In this document: piece by piece, positions 36,540 to 44,635 of the stretch | Position numbering within the stretch: position 1 is the stretch's first letter | How the letters are laid out: the number at the start of each line of letters is the position of its first letter | Assembly (NCBI RefSeq): GCF_002582035.1 | Contig: NZ_NUQE01000006.1 | Coordinates: 17,537 to 68,702 of the forward strand | DNA length: 51,166 nt | Direction of reading: 5' to 3' | DNA from: Bacillus pseudomycoides | GTDB lineage: Bacteria > Bacillota > Bacilli > Bacillales > Bacillaceae_G | Made by a program: the position numbers and the translations under genes | The notes under the pieces: model-generated | Told to the model about the DNA's origin: nothing | What the model saw: only the letters and a program-made list of their open reading frames with translations | Database searches by the model: none

Positions 36540-37184
36540 CTAGAATCCTAGAAGCTTGCGAAAATAACTGGCGTATGATTGACTAACTGGTACCCTCTCA
36601 CCATTATCCATCGAAAGTAAAAATGTAGAATGGGTATCAGGATAAATCGCTTTAATATGATTAACATTTACAATAAATGAACGGTGGCATCTAATAAATG
36701 AATCCTTCGGAAGCAAGTATTCGAATTCTTGCAGAGAGTATTTATGTGTTCCTGATAACTCTTCTGAATTCACATATGTCTTTTTATCTTTGGCCTCTAA
36801 ATAAATGACCTCTGAAAAAGGAATCGGAATCCAGCCGTCCGGTGTTTTTAAGGTAACGACCGATTTTCCATCCGTTAAAGCTGGATAAATTGCCGTCACG
36901 CACCCCTCAAGCTTTCCATTATTTAAAAATGGTACGGCCATTCCATGATAAGGAATACCAAAAACATCCCGGTTAATAAACTCAGAGACCTTTTGCTTCG
37001 TCACTATTGCTTTATGGGCAATCGTCCCTTCCTTTATAGGGTCCCCGACGCTAATTTTTAAATCAATTCGTTTACTTGGCCGATAGTAGATATATTCTTT
37101 TGTATTAGAAACAGCAATTGAAATTTCATCTGAAAATAATTCACCAATGACATCTAGTAGTAAGCTTAAGGTTATATCTTCCAT
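36540..37184 (-). CDS. LytTR-domain transcriptional regulator
   Basis: This 214-aa protein has a PAS-like or small ligand-binding N-domain (residues 1-100) and a C-terminal LytTR domain (about 112-212) recognised by FSEVIYLEAKDKKTYV, then SFIRCHRSFIVNVNHIKAIYP. There is no receiver domain, so it is not a classical response regulator. The ATG has GAGGTG upstream. It likely regulates the downstream CoA-transferase gene; the link is position only. A CTAGGATTCTAG-type inverted repeat overlaps its stop and may terminate weakly. Confidence 0.87.
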   Translation of the reverse strand: MEDITLSLLLDVIGELFSDEISIAVSNTKEYIYYRPSKRIDLKISVGDPIKEGTIAHKAIVTKQKVSEFINRDVFGIPYHGMAVPFLNNGKLEGCVTAIYPALTDGKSVVTLKTPDGWIPIPFSEVIYLEAKDKKTYVNSEELSGTHKYSLQEFEYLLPKDSFIRCHRSFIVNVNHIKAIYPDTHSTFLLSMDNGERVPVSQSYASYFRKLLGF

Positions 37185-37427
37185 ACTATTAACACCTCAT
37201 TCACTATTATACTACTATTATTAACACCAAACCGTACTGATTCTGATGGAAAGAATAATAAAGTCCCTAATCAAACAGAAGTTCAACAGCAGTGACACTT
37301 GCAAACAGTACAAAAAATATAGAAGTTATGTGTTCAAATATTGCTTTCATGTAAAGTTCGTTCCTGCGATCAATGTAATATGGGTAAATATCCTGGAGGA
37401 TTGGTTTCTACCATGAAATCGTATGAA

Positions 37428-37468
37428 AAAGAAGGGGGTGCATGATTAACATGCACCCCTTCTTTTTA
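37428..37468. terminator. strong hairpin terminator downstream of the Crp-like gene
   Basis: AAGAAGGGGGTGCATG pairs with CATGCACCCCTTCTT with one bulged G around ATTAA, with A- and T-runs outside. It probably ends the Crp-like transcript on the minus strand. No gene is convincing in 37185-37660; a weak 56-codon ORF at 37246-37416 lacks a ribosome site. Confidence 0.75.
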
Positions 37469-37535
37469 TATTTACATCTCACCCCATTACATAATACTGC
37501 TTCACTGTAATAGGGATCAGGTATTTATTTTTATA

Positions 37536-37572
37536 CCTCATTTACTTATGGTACGGTTCACCGTGATTAATC
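37536..37572 (+). repeat. copy 1 of a ~36-bp imperfect repeat with central dyad
   Basis: CATTTACTTATGGTACGGTT then CACCGTGATTAATC; nearly the same sequence recurs at 41456-41492. The core ACGGTTCACCGT is a dyad. Confidence 0.55.
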
Positions 37573-37660
37573 TAAGTGAGGTTCATTAAATTAAGGTTTT
37601 TATCGGAGTAAACGTCTGTTCTTCTATTTTGGTATACCACTATTTATGAATCGCAGTTAG

Positions 37661-38332
37661 TTATTTATTCCTCAACATCTCAGCAAGTTCATATAGTGGG
37701 TTGTGCTGCTGAATGCGATAGTGACGTCCTTCCTTTTGCAAATACCCTTTGTCGCAAAATTGTGCAAGCACATGTAATAAATGTCGATAGGAGACGCCTA
37801 AAAAATCACAAACAGTTACGTGTTTCTCCTTATAGACCTCTTCATCCGAGGTTTGCAAAATAAAATCCGCAAGCCGGTTTTCAAGCGGGAAGGCGAGACT
37901 ATACGAATACTTTGCAGCCATTTGTGTTGCTTTTACACTTAAAAATTTGGTTAGTTCACGTAGAAATTTTGCATCTTCTAACATTTGTGCACGACAGCGA
38001 TGAAAAGGAAGCGCAAAGCAAATGGTCTTAGTGGAGGTTTGGATCCCTTTTGTATAGTACACATCATTTAATAATTCCATTTCCCCAATATAATCATTCG
38101 CATTGATAAAATTAATTAAGGAAACTTTCCCATTTTGATGCGTTACATAAATTTTTGCTTTTCCTTCAATGACATAAAATAAAAAATCCGGTCGCATGCC
38201 TTCTTGAATAATCCATTCATCGCGTTTATATTCATGCACTTCTATAAATTCTTCAATCGGAAAAGAAAATAAATGCGCAATGGAGTACTCATTCAAATAT
38301 CTTTTCCTTTTCTCATTTTTATAAATTTCCAT
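37661..38332 (-). CDS. Crp/Fnr family regulator (YeiL-like)
   Basis: This 223-aa protein has an N-terminal cyclic-nucleotide-binding fold (VIEGKAKIYVTHQNGKVSLI, then NDYIGEMELL) and a C-terminal winged HTH (KHVTVCDFLGVSYRHLLHVLAQFCDKGYLQ). The phosphate-binding cassette is degenerate, so cAMP is not expected. No Cys cluster for Fe-S is seen. The start is ATG 38332 behind GAGGTGG. It is divergent from an MFS transporter, with a TGTGA-N6-TCATA operator between them. Confidence 0.9.
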   Translation of the reverse strand: MEIYKNEKRKRYLNEYSIAHLFSFPIEEFIEVHEYKRDEWIIQEGMRPDFLFYVIEGKAKIYVTHQNGKVSLINFINANDYIGEMELLNDVYYTKGIQTSTKTICFALPFHRCRAQMLEDAKFLRELTKFLSVKATQMAAKYSYSLAFPLENRLADFILQTSDEEVYKEKHVTVCDFLGVSYRHLLHVLAQFCDKGYLQKEGRHYRIQQHNPLYELAEMLRNK

Positions 38333-38347
38333 AATCCACCTCAAAAA

Positions 38348-38363
38348 TGTGAGATATCTCATA
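38348..38363. promoter_or_regulatory. Crp/Fnr-type operator
   Basis: TGTGA, GATATC, TCATA: a near-perfect Crp-family dyad. If the MFS promoter uses TATCAT at 38385-38390 as its -10, the dyad is centred near -41.5, the classical activating position. It is also 16 bp from the regulator start codon, fitting autoregulation. Confidence 0.65.
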
Positions 38364-38413
38364 TTATTGTACGTATCTCCATGTTATCATGCAAACAATG
38401 AGGGGGATACAGA

Positions 38414-39586
38414 ATGAACACACAACGCTGGATGAGTAGACAGTTTTTTAGTTTTTATATGACATGGGGCATTTTTCTACCCTATTGGACAGGATGGATG
38501 ATTCATACAAAAGGGCTTACGCTTTCACAAACTAGTTTGATTATGAGCTTAGGTTTGGTTGCAAGAGGCCTTTCTACATTAATTGCGTTTCCTTATTTAT
38601 CGAGGAAATTTAGTAGTAAAATCTTATTAAATGGGATGGCAATCGGCACACTAATTGCTATTCTGTGTTGTATTCCAGCGAGTTCTTTTGTTAGCTTACT
38701 TGTGGTAACGTTACTTTTGAATTTTATTTACCCAGCGCTGATGCCTGCTTTAGATAGCGCAGCTGGCGTACTTGCGCAAAGTAATCAATTAAGAAATTAT
38801 GGGAAGAGCCGCTCGTGGGGATCCATTGGGTTTGTCGTGGCAGGTATGATCTTAACCATCTTTACAGGAGCGTTTGGGGATGAAGTGATTTTATGGGCAC
38901 TGTTACTCGGCACATTGGTATTCGTGTGTCTTAGTTTTATGCGTGCACCCGTTGTTTTATCTAAAAAACCGCAAGCGGATCAAACAAAAAAAGGCGGTAT
39001 GTTGGAATTATTTCGCATCAAACACTTTGGTTTGGTGCTCGTCATTGTAATTTTACTGCAAGCGGCACACGCTTCTTATTACAATTATGGTTATCTCTTT
39101 TTACAAGAAATCCATGCACCCAAATATTTAATAGGTATAATTATTAACATTGCCGTAATCGCGGAAATCATTTTTTTCTCAATCGCAGACCGGAGATTTC
39201 ATAACTTTTCAGTAGGTTCCTTGCTTGCAATGGCAGCACTTGGTTCTTCCGTACGTTGGATATTAGTATTTGCCTTTCCTAATGTAATTGTTTTCTGTAT
39301 CGCGCAAACCTTGCATGCATGCTCATTTGCTATGGGGCATTATGCCTTTATGAAATATTTAATTAAAAATATTCCACATGCGCAGATTCCAAAAGCACAA
39401 GGCATGTATTCAGCATTGGCACTTAGCTGGAGTACTGCGGTGCTCACGATGTTCGGCGGTTATTTATACGAAATCGAACCAAGATACGCCTTTATCGGGA
39501 TGATTGTTTGTACCATACCATCGATGCTGCTTGCACTTGTTTATCGAAATTTGGAACATAAAAAGAAAGCAGCAGTTTTTATTTAG
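38414..39586 (+). CDS. MFS transporter (HcaT/YunJ-like)
   Basis: This 390-aa protein has 12 membrane segments. RQFFSFYMTWGIFLPYWTGW at the N-terminus and NYGKSRSWGSIGFVVAGM near residue 130 are typical of the MFS_1-like group annotated as 3-phenylpropionate transporters. The substrate is unknown. AGGGGG precedes the ATG. It is regulated, by position, by the divergent Crp-like protein. Confidence 0.88.
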   Translation: MNTQRWMSRQFFSFYMTWGIFLPYWTGWMIHTKGLTLSQTSLIMSLGLVARGLSTLIAFPYLSRKFSSKILLNGMAIGTLIAILCCIPASSFVSLLVVTLLLNFIYPALMPALDSAAGVLAQSNQLRNYGKSRSWGSIGFVVAGMILTIFTGAFGDEVILWALLLGTLVFVCLSFMRAPVVLSKKPQADQTKKGGMLELFRIKHFGLVLVIVILLQAAHASYYNYGYLFLQEIHAPKYLIGIIINIAVIAEIIFFSIADRRFHNFSVGSLLAMAALGSSVRWILVFAFPNVIVFCIAQTLHACSFAMGHYAFMKYLIKNIPHAQIPKAQGMYSALALSWSTAVLTMFGGYLYEIEPRYAFIGMIVCTIPSMLLALVYRNLEHKKKAAVFI

Positions 39587-39602
39587 TTTGTTTATTTAAG
39601 AC

Positions 39603-39670
39603 TATCCGAAGCTAAATCGATCATATATGCCGCACAAATCTTCGGATATTCAAGCAGCGGCATATTTTTG
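39603..39670 (+). terminator. interlocked double inverted repeat after the MFS gene
   Basis: TATCCGAAG (39603-39611) is complementary to CTTCGGATA (39640-39648). ATATGCCGC (39625-39633) is complementary to GCGGCATAT (39657-39665). Order is A-B-A'-B', compatible with an H-type pseudoknot; TTTTTGTTTT follows. It probably terminates the MFS transcript. A separate perfect 12-bp inverted repeat (TTACCTAATGCT/AGCATTAGGTAA) lies at 39673-39710. Confidence 0.6.
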
Positions 39671-39722
39671 TTTTACCTAATGCTTAAGATCATCGTAGAG
39701 CATTAGGTAATACCGGGTTATT

Positions 39723-39800
39723 ATGAAAACTCCCGCCACTTATCTCCTTCGGATCTTGAAGTGGGGGTTTCTCGTGTATCATCTTCAAAAGATGCTTAAC
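39723..39800 (-). ncRNA. predicted omega-RNA 3' scaffold of TnpB
   Basis: In this family the guide RNA spans the tnpB 3' end and the element right end. The segment holds the hairpin CCCCCACTTC ... AAGTGGCGGG ending at the TTCAT boundary. The guide would then start at 39722 and read AATAACCCGGTATTACC downward. This is inference from family knowledge. Confidence 0.45.
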
Positions 39801-41239
39801 ACGAGTGGAGTTGACACAGCTGCCTGATGGCACAACCCCTCTATTCCATCGGCAAACGCCTTTGGAACTGCTTTTTTTAAGATGTTATAGGAACCATTCA
39901 CATCTGCGTTCAGTAGTTTATTCTCTTTCGTACGATATAATCCACGTTTGATCCGTTTTCCACTGAATACAGGAATGTCTTCCTCACCGTAAGTGGGGAT
40001 CGCATCACTGTCTAGAAAGGATGCCTTGCTTGTATACGATTCTTCTACGACTTGTACAGCAATACCTTTTCGTTTTGCCTTATAGGTGATCATTTCAATG
40101 AGTAGATTATGCGGGATATGGCAGAACGATTGATTCTGTCGTTTCCCCATCTCACTGTTTTGTTTCCACGGTGTATTTTTCCCAATCACAATCGTAGAAA
40201 TTTCGTATTGAACTGCAAGCTGAACAATATGGTAACTCATTTTGTGAAAGAGGTCTTTGATTTTGAGAAAACGTTTCTCATGAAGCCTTTCTAAACGGTT
40301 TGATGTGTGTGGTCCTTCTTTTGGTTCTTTTCCATGACGAAGAATTCCTAGTAAATAAGCCTTTTGCTTGTTGTAGTATTGATTGATACTTTTAATGACA
40401 TTGCCCTTTACTAACACAGGAGTGGCCCCTGTATTCGTTGTGATAGTTGCAACGTTATTGATTCCTAAGTCAATACTCATATAACGTTTGTTATCAACAG
40501 CCTCAGGTGCTGGTTCGGACTGCTCTGTCACAATTTCCACCTTAAATTTCCCGTAAGAAGGAGAAACGCGTACCTCTTTGAGATTGCCAATCTGCCCAAA
40601 CAATTTACCAATATTTAATTTTATGCTTGTTTTTGGAAAACGAATGTACCTCTCTTGGAGTTTACATACTTGGTTCGTGAATACAATTTCTTTCATAGAT
40701 GATTTGATATACTTTGGAATGCGAGGTTTACCAGTAAAAGTGGAAGGATGTTTCTGGTATACCTTGATGGATGCAAAAAATGATTTCCAGTTTTGATATA
40801 GCTTATTCATAACTGCTTGATTCGTTTGCGCCGGCAAGTTCATATAATCTTGTTGTTTCATTGTTTTAAACAAACAATCTAAGAAATGATACGATAGGAA
40901 CGATTTCTCTTTTGTCGGTAATGTAAACAAGTTACATTTTATGTCTTTCTGTTCTTTAACAGGTTTTTCTTTTTGTTTTTGTACGCGTTTTTGGTATGCA
41001 TGCAGTTGATTTTCATTCATGATTTCAATATGTGCTTGTAATGTATGGAGAACTTCTTGTTGAAGTGGCTGTAATGGCTTATCAGTACGTAAGGCCGTAT
41101 ACACTTGGCGAATATAGAAGTTTGTTGTATTGTAGAGATTTTTTGCGTTTTGACACATTTCTAGGAAGTAAGAGTATAGCTTATGACCTTTCTTGATCCA
41201 AATTTGATAGGTTGCATATTCTTTTTCTTTCGTCATCAT
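39785..41239 (-). CDS. tnpB: TnpB RNA-guided nuclease (IS605 OrfB family)
   Basis: This ~484-aa protein has an OrfB N-terminal helical domain, a central WED-like region and a RuvC fold whose acidic residues are all visible: SIDLGINNVATI (Asp), VVEESYTSKASF (Glu) and LLNADVNGSYNI (Asp). The usual CxxC zinc ribbon between the last two motifs is absent, as in one subgroup of these proteins. It is probably catalytically intact. Start is near ATG 41239 after GGGGGTGA (GTG 41245 is also possible). Confidence 0.93.
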   Translation of the reverse strand: MMTKEKEYATYQIWIKKGHKLYSYFLEMCQNAKNLYNTTNFYIRQVYTALRTDKPLQPLQQEVLHTLQAHIEIMNENQLHAYQKRVQKQKEKPVKEQKDIKCNLFTLPTKEKSFLSYHFLDCLFKTMKQQDYMNLPAQTNQAVMNKLYQNWKSFFASIKVYQKHPSTFTGKPRIPKYIKSSMKEIVFTNQVCKLQERYIRFPKTSIKLNIGKLFGQIGNLKEVRVSPSYGKFKVEIVTEQSEPAPEAVDNKRYMSIDLGINNVATITTNTGATPVLVKGNVIKSINQYYNKQKAYLLGILRHGKEPKEGPHTSNRLERLHEKRFLKIKDLFHKMSYHIVQLAVQYEISTIVIGKNTPWKQNSEMGKRQNQSFCHIPHNLLIEMITYKAKRKGIAVQVVEESYTSKASFLDSDAIPTYGEEDIPVFSGKRIKRGLYRTKENKLLNADVNGSYNILKKAVPKAFADGIEGLCHQAAVSTPLVLSIF

Positions 41240-41455
41240 GTTCACCCCCTTCTTTCCTTCATGATACTACAAAACAGTCAAAAAGAACATACATTCGCCA
41301 TGCTACGAAAATATTTTTACAAATACGATGGCAATTCATCTCCACCTTAAACTGGGCTATGCCCTACACGTTTTGAAGATGGAGTTTTCTTGCCAATTTT
41401 CCGATAAATCCTAGCTCTCTTTTTCATCACTAAAAAAACGCATACCAGGACGCAA

Positions 41456-41492
41456 CCGCATTTACTTATGATACGGTTCAGCGTAATGAATC
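41456..41492 (+). repeat. copy 2 of the ~36-bp imperfect repeat
   Basis: CATTTACTTATGATACGGTT then CAGCGTAATGAATC. It matches 37536-37572 at most positions, and the pair brackets the Crp-like/MFS/TnpB region. Confidence 0.55.
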
Positions 41493-41501
41493 CTGAATAA
41501 A

Positions 41502-41536
41502 AATTAGGCCTTATCGATTTTTCGATAAGACCTATG
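41502..41536 (-). terminator. terminator of the 41577-41969 gene
   Basis: CTTATCGA and TCGATAAG pair around TTTT, extended by AGG/CCT, with a T-run on the minus strand. Confidence 0.8.
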
Positions 41537-41576
41537 GCTCATTGATTATTAGATTCATTCACAGACCCTTTTCTTA

Positions 41577-41969
41577 TTAAAGGCAAATAAACGATTGAAT
41601 TTGCCGTAAGCTTATTCCAGAATAAACCCATCTAAATCCAGTCCAAATATACCCTGAGACAGAGTTTCGACCAACATATGTTGGATAAAACCAAAATTGC
41701 TGAAATCCTCTTAACCATACATACGTGTATCTGAATAAACATCTTGCAATACTGCCTGGATCAACTGCAAATGTTTCTACTTGTTGTGTCTGTGTGGGAA
41801 CAAACGATGGTGGTGGTGCAGTTGGCGGTCCCCCCGTTGGTGCAAACGGAAATTGTCTTTCATCATGGGTTATAGGATAATAATTCTCCTCTTGGAATGG
41901 AGTTGAATATAAATAAGCTTCCTGATTATATGGATTGTTGTAATACAGAGGTGTATGACTAGAATACAT
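41577..41969 (-). CDS. hypothetical Tyr/Pro-rich protein
   Basis: This 130-aa protein starts MYSSHTPLYYNNPYNQEAY, has a proline-rich middle (PTGGPPTAPPPSFVP) and an aromatic C-terminal half (CLFRYTYVWLRGFQQFWFYP, then GRNSVSGYIWTGFRW). No signal peptide is present. The composition resembles Bacillus spore coat or exosporium small proteins, but I recognise no family. The ATG at 41969 follows AAAGGAGTG. Confidence 0.75.
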   Translation of the reverse strand: MYSSHTPLYYNNPYNQEAYLYSTPFQEENYYPITHDERQFPFAPTGGPPTAPPPSFVPTQTQQVETFAVDPGSIARCLFRYTYVWLRGFQQFWFYPTYVGRNSVSGYIWTGFRWVYSGISLRQIQSFICL

Positions 41970-42112
41970 AAAATACACTCCTTTACTTTTCATCTCACAT
42001 AATCCTATTCTTTAGTCATTGGCCTATCAACTTGTACTCTCAAAAATGTGTATTTACCTATAAAACAGTTATTTCTTAATAATAACCCTTGTGAACCTTC
42101 CAAAATTGTTAG

Positions 42113-42286
42113 CCCTTGTATGTTTTTTGTCAACTAGCCCGCAGAAGTTATCAGTTAAAAGACGTACTAACACTCAAGGAAATCACTCCTCAGCTGCTTC
42201 ACTCTCTCGTCAGCGGTATAACTTACAAATCGGATGGTGTTGTAACGATCCATTACAATTTTGTAAATCCGTTTCAAGAAACATAA
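42113..42286 (+). pseudogene. C-terminal relic of a large serine recombinase
   Basis: A 57-codon open frame after a TAG reads DVLTLKEITPQLLHSLVSGI, then YKSDGVVTIHYNFVNPFQET. This is the extreme C-terminal end of large serine recombinases (typically LT-E-LTPELLH-LV-RIE ... V-I-YNFVNP). It has no start codon or ribosome site and no catalytic or zinc domain. The rest of 41970-42306 shows nothing else. Confidence 0.75.
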
Positions 42287-42322
42287 AAAGGCAACTCCCA
42301 AACGGGTTAGTTGCCTTCTTTT
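42285..42322 (-). terminator. terminator of the rlmD operon
   Basis: AAGGCAACT and AGTTGCCTT pair with an inner CCC/GGG; a T-run follows on the minus strand. Confidence 0.85.
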
Positions 42323-43695
42323 AAAATGAGTTGCGCCACATTCTCCACATGCGCTGTATGCGGGAACATATCAACTGGCTGTACATACTCCACTTCATAA
42401 CTCTTCATTAATGTTTTCACATCACGTGCTAATGATGAAGGGTTACAAGAAACGTAAACAACTTGTTTCGGTTTTACTTTCAAAATTGTTTCAAGTAATT
42501 TATCGTCACAGCCTGTACGCGGCGGATCGACAACAATGACATCTGGACGCCATCCTTCTTTCACCCATTTTGGTAACCATTGTTCCGCTTTTCCAGCTTC
42601 GTACTTTGTATTTGTGAAACCATGACGCTTCGCATTTTTTTTCGCATCTTCAATCGCTTCTGGAATGACATCCATTCCGCGTACTTCCGCTGCATCGTTT
42701 GCAAGCCAAAGCCCAATTGTACCAACGCCGCAATAGGCATCTACGATTTTTTCTTTTCCTGTTAAAGCAGCTGCTTTTTTCGCTTCGTTATATAACACAA
42801 CTGTTTGCTCAGGATTCAGCTGGAAGAATGCGCGTGCAGATAATTCAAATGATAAGTCACCAAGTGTTTCTTGAATCACTTCTTTTCCTGCTAAACGGAA
42901 GGTTTTATCACCAAAGATAACTGATGTTTTACGCCAGTTCACATTTTGCATAATTGATTTTACAGATGGCATTTGTTTTTGCACTTCTGCAATAAATTGT
43001 TCTTTATTTGGCAATTCTTCTTTTGTTGTAATTAACGTGACTTGTACTTCCCCTGTTTGAATTGCAGCACGTGTCACAATTGTACGTACAAGCCCCTTTT
43101 GTTTTCTCTCATTGTAAATAGAAATGTTCAGTTTTTCTAATATACGTCTTACAACTTTTGTTGCTTCGTTTGTTGCTTTATGTTGAATCATACAATGCGA
43201 AATATCAATTAAGCGATGTGAGTTTTGTTCATATAATCCTGTAATGACTTTTTCATCTTTACGGCCTACTTGTAATTGACTTTTATTACGATAATGCCAT
43301 GGATCTTCCATTCCAAGCGTTGGACGAATGATAGCTTCCATACTTCCGTTCATATACTTCTCAAATGCTTGTACAACGATGTCACGCTTTTGATTTAACT
43401 GCTCTTGATAATCTAAATGTTGAAGCTGACACCCACCACACTTATCATATACAGGACATGGCGGCTTCACACGGTGCGGTGAAGCTTTACGAATTTTTTT
43501 CACTTTTGCTTCTGCAAAACCACGTTGAATTTTCGTTGTTTCTGCAACAACTTCCTCTCCCGGTAATGCTCCTGGAATGAAGACGACTTGTCTCTTAAAG
43601 TAACCTACGCCCTCTCCGTTAATTCCGAGACGTTTAATTGTCACAGGAAACGTTTGGCCGACTTCCAACTTACTCTCATGTTGTTTTTGTATCAT
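42307..43695 (-). CDS. rlmD: 23S rRNA (uracil-5-)-methyltransferase, RlmD/RlmCD family
   Basis: It methylates C5 of specific uridines of 23S rRNA using SAM. The 462-aa protein has an N-terminal TRAM domain (residues 8-65), the Fe-S-type cysteines in [18 protein letters not shown] motif [15 protein letters not shown] and the catalytic Cys in [12 protein letters not shown]. In B. subtilis one such protein modifies both U747 and U1939; which sites apply here cannot be read. It is the last gene of pdaA-alkA-rlmD, 10 nt after alkA. Confidence 0.94.
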   Translation of the reverse strand: MIQKQHESKLEVGQTFPVTIKRLGINGEGVGYFKRQVVFIPGALPGEEVVAETTKIQRGFAEAKVKKIRKASPHRVKPPCPVYDKCGGCQLQHLDYQEQLNQKRDIVVQAFEKYMNGSMEAIIRPTLGMEDPWHYRNKSQLQVGRKDEKVITGLYEQNSHRLIDISHCMIQHKATNEATKVVRRILEKLNISIYNERKQKGLVRTIVTRAAIQTGEVQVTLITTKEELPNKEQFIAEVQKQMPSVKSIMQNVNWRKTSVIFGDKTFRLAGKEVIQETLGDLSFELSARAFFQLNPEQTVVLYNEAKKAAALTGKEKIVDAYCGVGTIGLWLANDAAEVRGMDVIPEAIEDAKKNAKRHGFTNTKYEAGKAEQWLPKWVKEGWRPDVIVVDPPRTGCDDKLLETILKVKPKQVVYVSCNPSSLARDVKTLMKSYEVEYVQPVDMFPHTAHVENVAQLILKEGN

Positions 43696-43705
43696 TGTTA
43701 CACCT

Positions 43706-44569
43706 CTACTCTATACTTTTCCATAAATATAATGATGCATAACTGCAATATGGTTCACACTCTTGTTTCATTCGTTCTAAAAATGCATCATCTGGTTTTT
43801 GTTCTAACTGAAATAACTGTTGAAGCGCGCGTTGAATTCCGATATCTGCTTTTGGAAACATATTTTGGCGTCCAAGTCCGAACAGTAAGAAATTTTGTAC
43901 GGTCCATGCTCCAATACCTCGAAGCGGCAATAGTTGTTCTCTAACCTCTTCGTCTATTTTTCCCTCTAACTCTTCTAAGTTTAACTTACCGTCCATAATA
44001 TGTTTCGCAAGTCCAATGATATATTCTGCCTTCCGCTGACTAAATTTTTGATTTCTCAATTCTTCTACTGTAATATTTGCTACTTGTTCAGGTTTTGGAA
44101 AAAAGAAAACACCGTGTTTCTCTGTTCCATATGTTTTTACAAATTGTTCTGTAAGCTTTGTAGCAAATTTCAAATGAACTTGTTGATGAATAATGCAGCG
44201 AAGAAGACAAGAAAAATAATCAAACTCTAAAATAATGGGTGTATATGCAAACGTTTCAAAAAGTGGACGTAATGACGTGTTTGTAAAATGATTTTGAATC
44301 TCATCAAAAGGTTGATTCCATTGGAAAATAGAAGAAATACGCTTCATGATTTTATCTTGTTTGTCTGTTTGGCTAGAGATCCAAAATTGTGGCTGTTCCG
44401 TTGTTCCCTTCCCTTGTACACGTACAACAAGTTGCTCTCCATCTATGCTGAGCGGAACATGAATTGTTTTATCTTCTAAATTAACGACATTTAATGGATC
44501 AAAAGATAACCGCTTTAACACTTCTTCAAAACGATACGGGTATTCTAACGTAATTTGTTCGCTCCACAT
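43706..44569 (-). CDS. alkA: DNA-3-methyladenine glycosylase II (AlkA-like)
   Basis: It excises alkylated bases. The 287-aa protein has an N-terminal AlkA_N-like domain, then a helix-hairpin-helix ([20 protein letters not shown], near residue 220) and the GPD loop [12 protein letters not shown] with the catalytic Asp. The ATG at 44569 (MWSEQITL) follows AAGGATGAGG; the ORF extension to 44617 lacks a ribosome site. It is co-oriented with pdaA and rlmD. Confidence 0.92.
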   Translation of the reverse strand: MWSEQITLEYPYRFEEVLKRLSFDPLNVVNLEDKTIHVPLSIDGEQLVVRVQGKGTTEQPQFWISSQTDKQDKIMKRISSIFQWNQPFDEIQNHFTNTSLRPLFETFAYTPIILEFDYFSCLLRCIIHQQVHLKFATKLTEQFVKTYGTEKHGVFFFPKPEQVANITVEELRNQKFSQRKAEYIIGLAKHIMDGKLNLEELEGKIDEEVREQLLPLRGIGAWTVQNFLLFGLGRQNMFPKADIGIQRALQQLFQLEQKPDDAFLERMKQECEPYCSYASLYLWKSIE

Positions 44570-44609
44570 GCATTCCTCATCCTTTTTACACATCATTATA
44601 GCATGAGAA

Positions 44610-44635
44610 AACCGCAAGCATACATGCTTACGGTT
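44610..44635 (-). terminator. hairpin between pdaA and alkA
   Basis: ACCGTAAGCAT and ATGCTTGCGGT arms over the pdaA stop codon are followed by TTTTC on the minus strand; probably a partial terminator. Confidence 0.6.

Larger units (their letters stand above)
39723..41403 (-). mobile_element. IS1341-type (IS200/IS605 group) element carrying only tnpB
   Basis: On the minus strand the element follows TTTAT (complement of 41404-41408). Its left end is an imperfect palindrome (ACTCCATCTTCAAAACG with AAGGTGGAG), then tnpB, and the right end is the hairpin CCCCCACTTCAAGATCC with AAGTGGCGGG followed by AGTTTTCAT. No tnpA is present. No target duplication is expected for this group. Exact ends are inferred from the palindromes and the TTTAT/TTCAT pentamers. 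Confidence 0.72.

Noticed and set aside
37246-37416. 56-codon plus-strand ORF, and a 10-codon ORF at 37413-37445 behind CTGGAGGA
   Set aside because: The first has no ribosome site and an unremarkable composition; the second is too short and its spacing is poor. Neither shows a recognisable family.
42091-42324. 77-aa plus-strand ORF across the recombinase relic
   Set aside because: It is in a different frame from the recognisable recombinase tail and has no ribosome site; it is a frame shadow.
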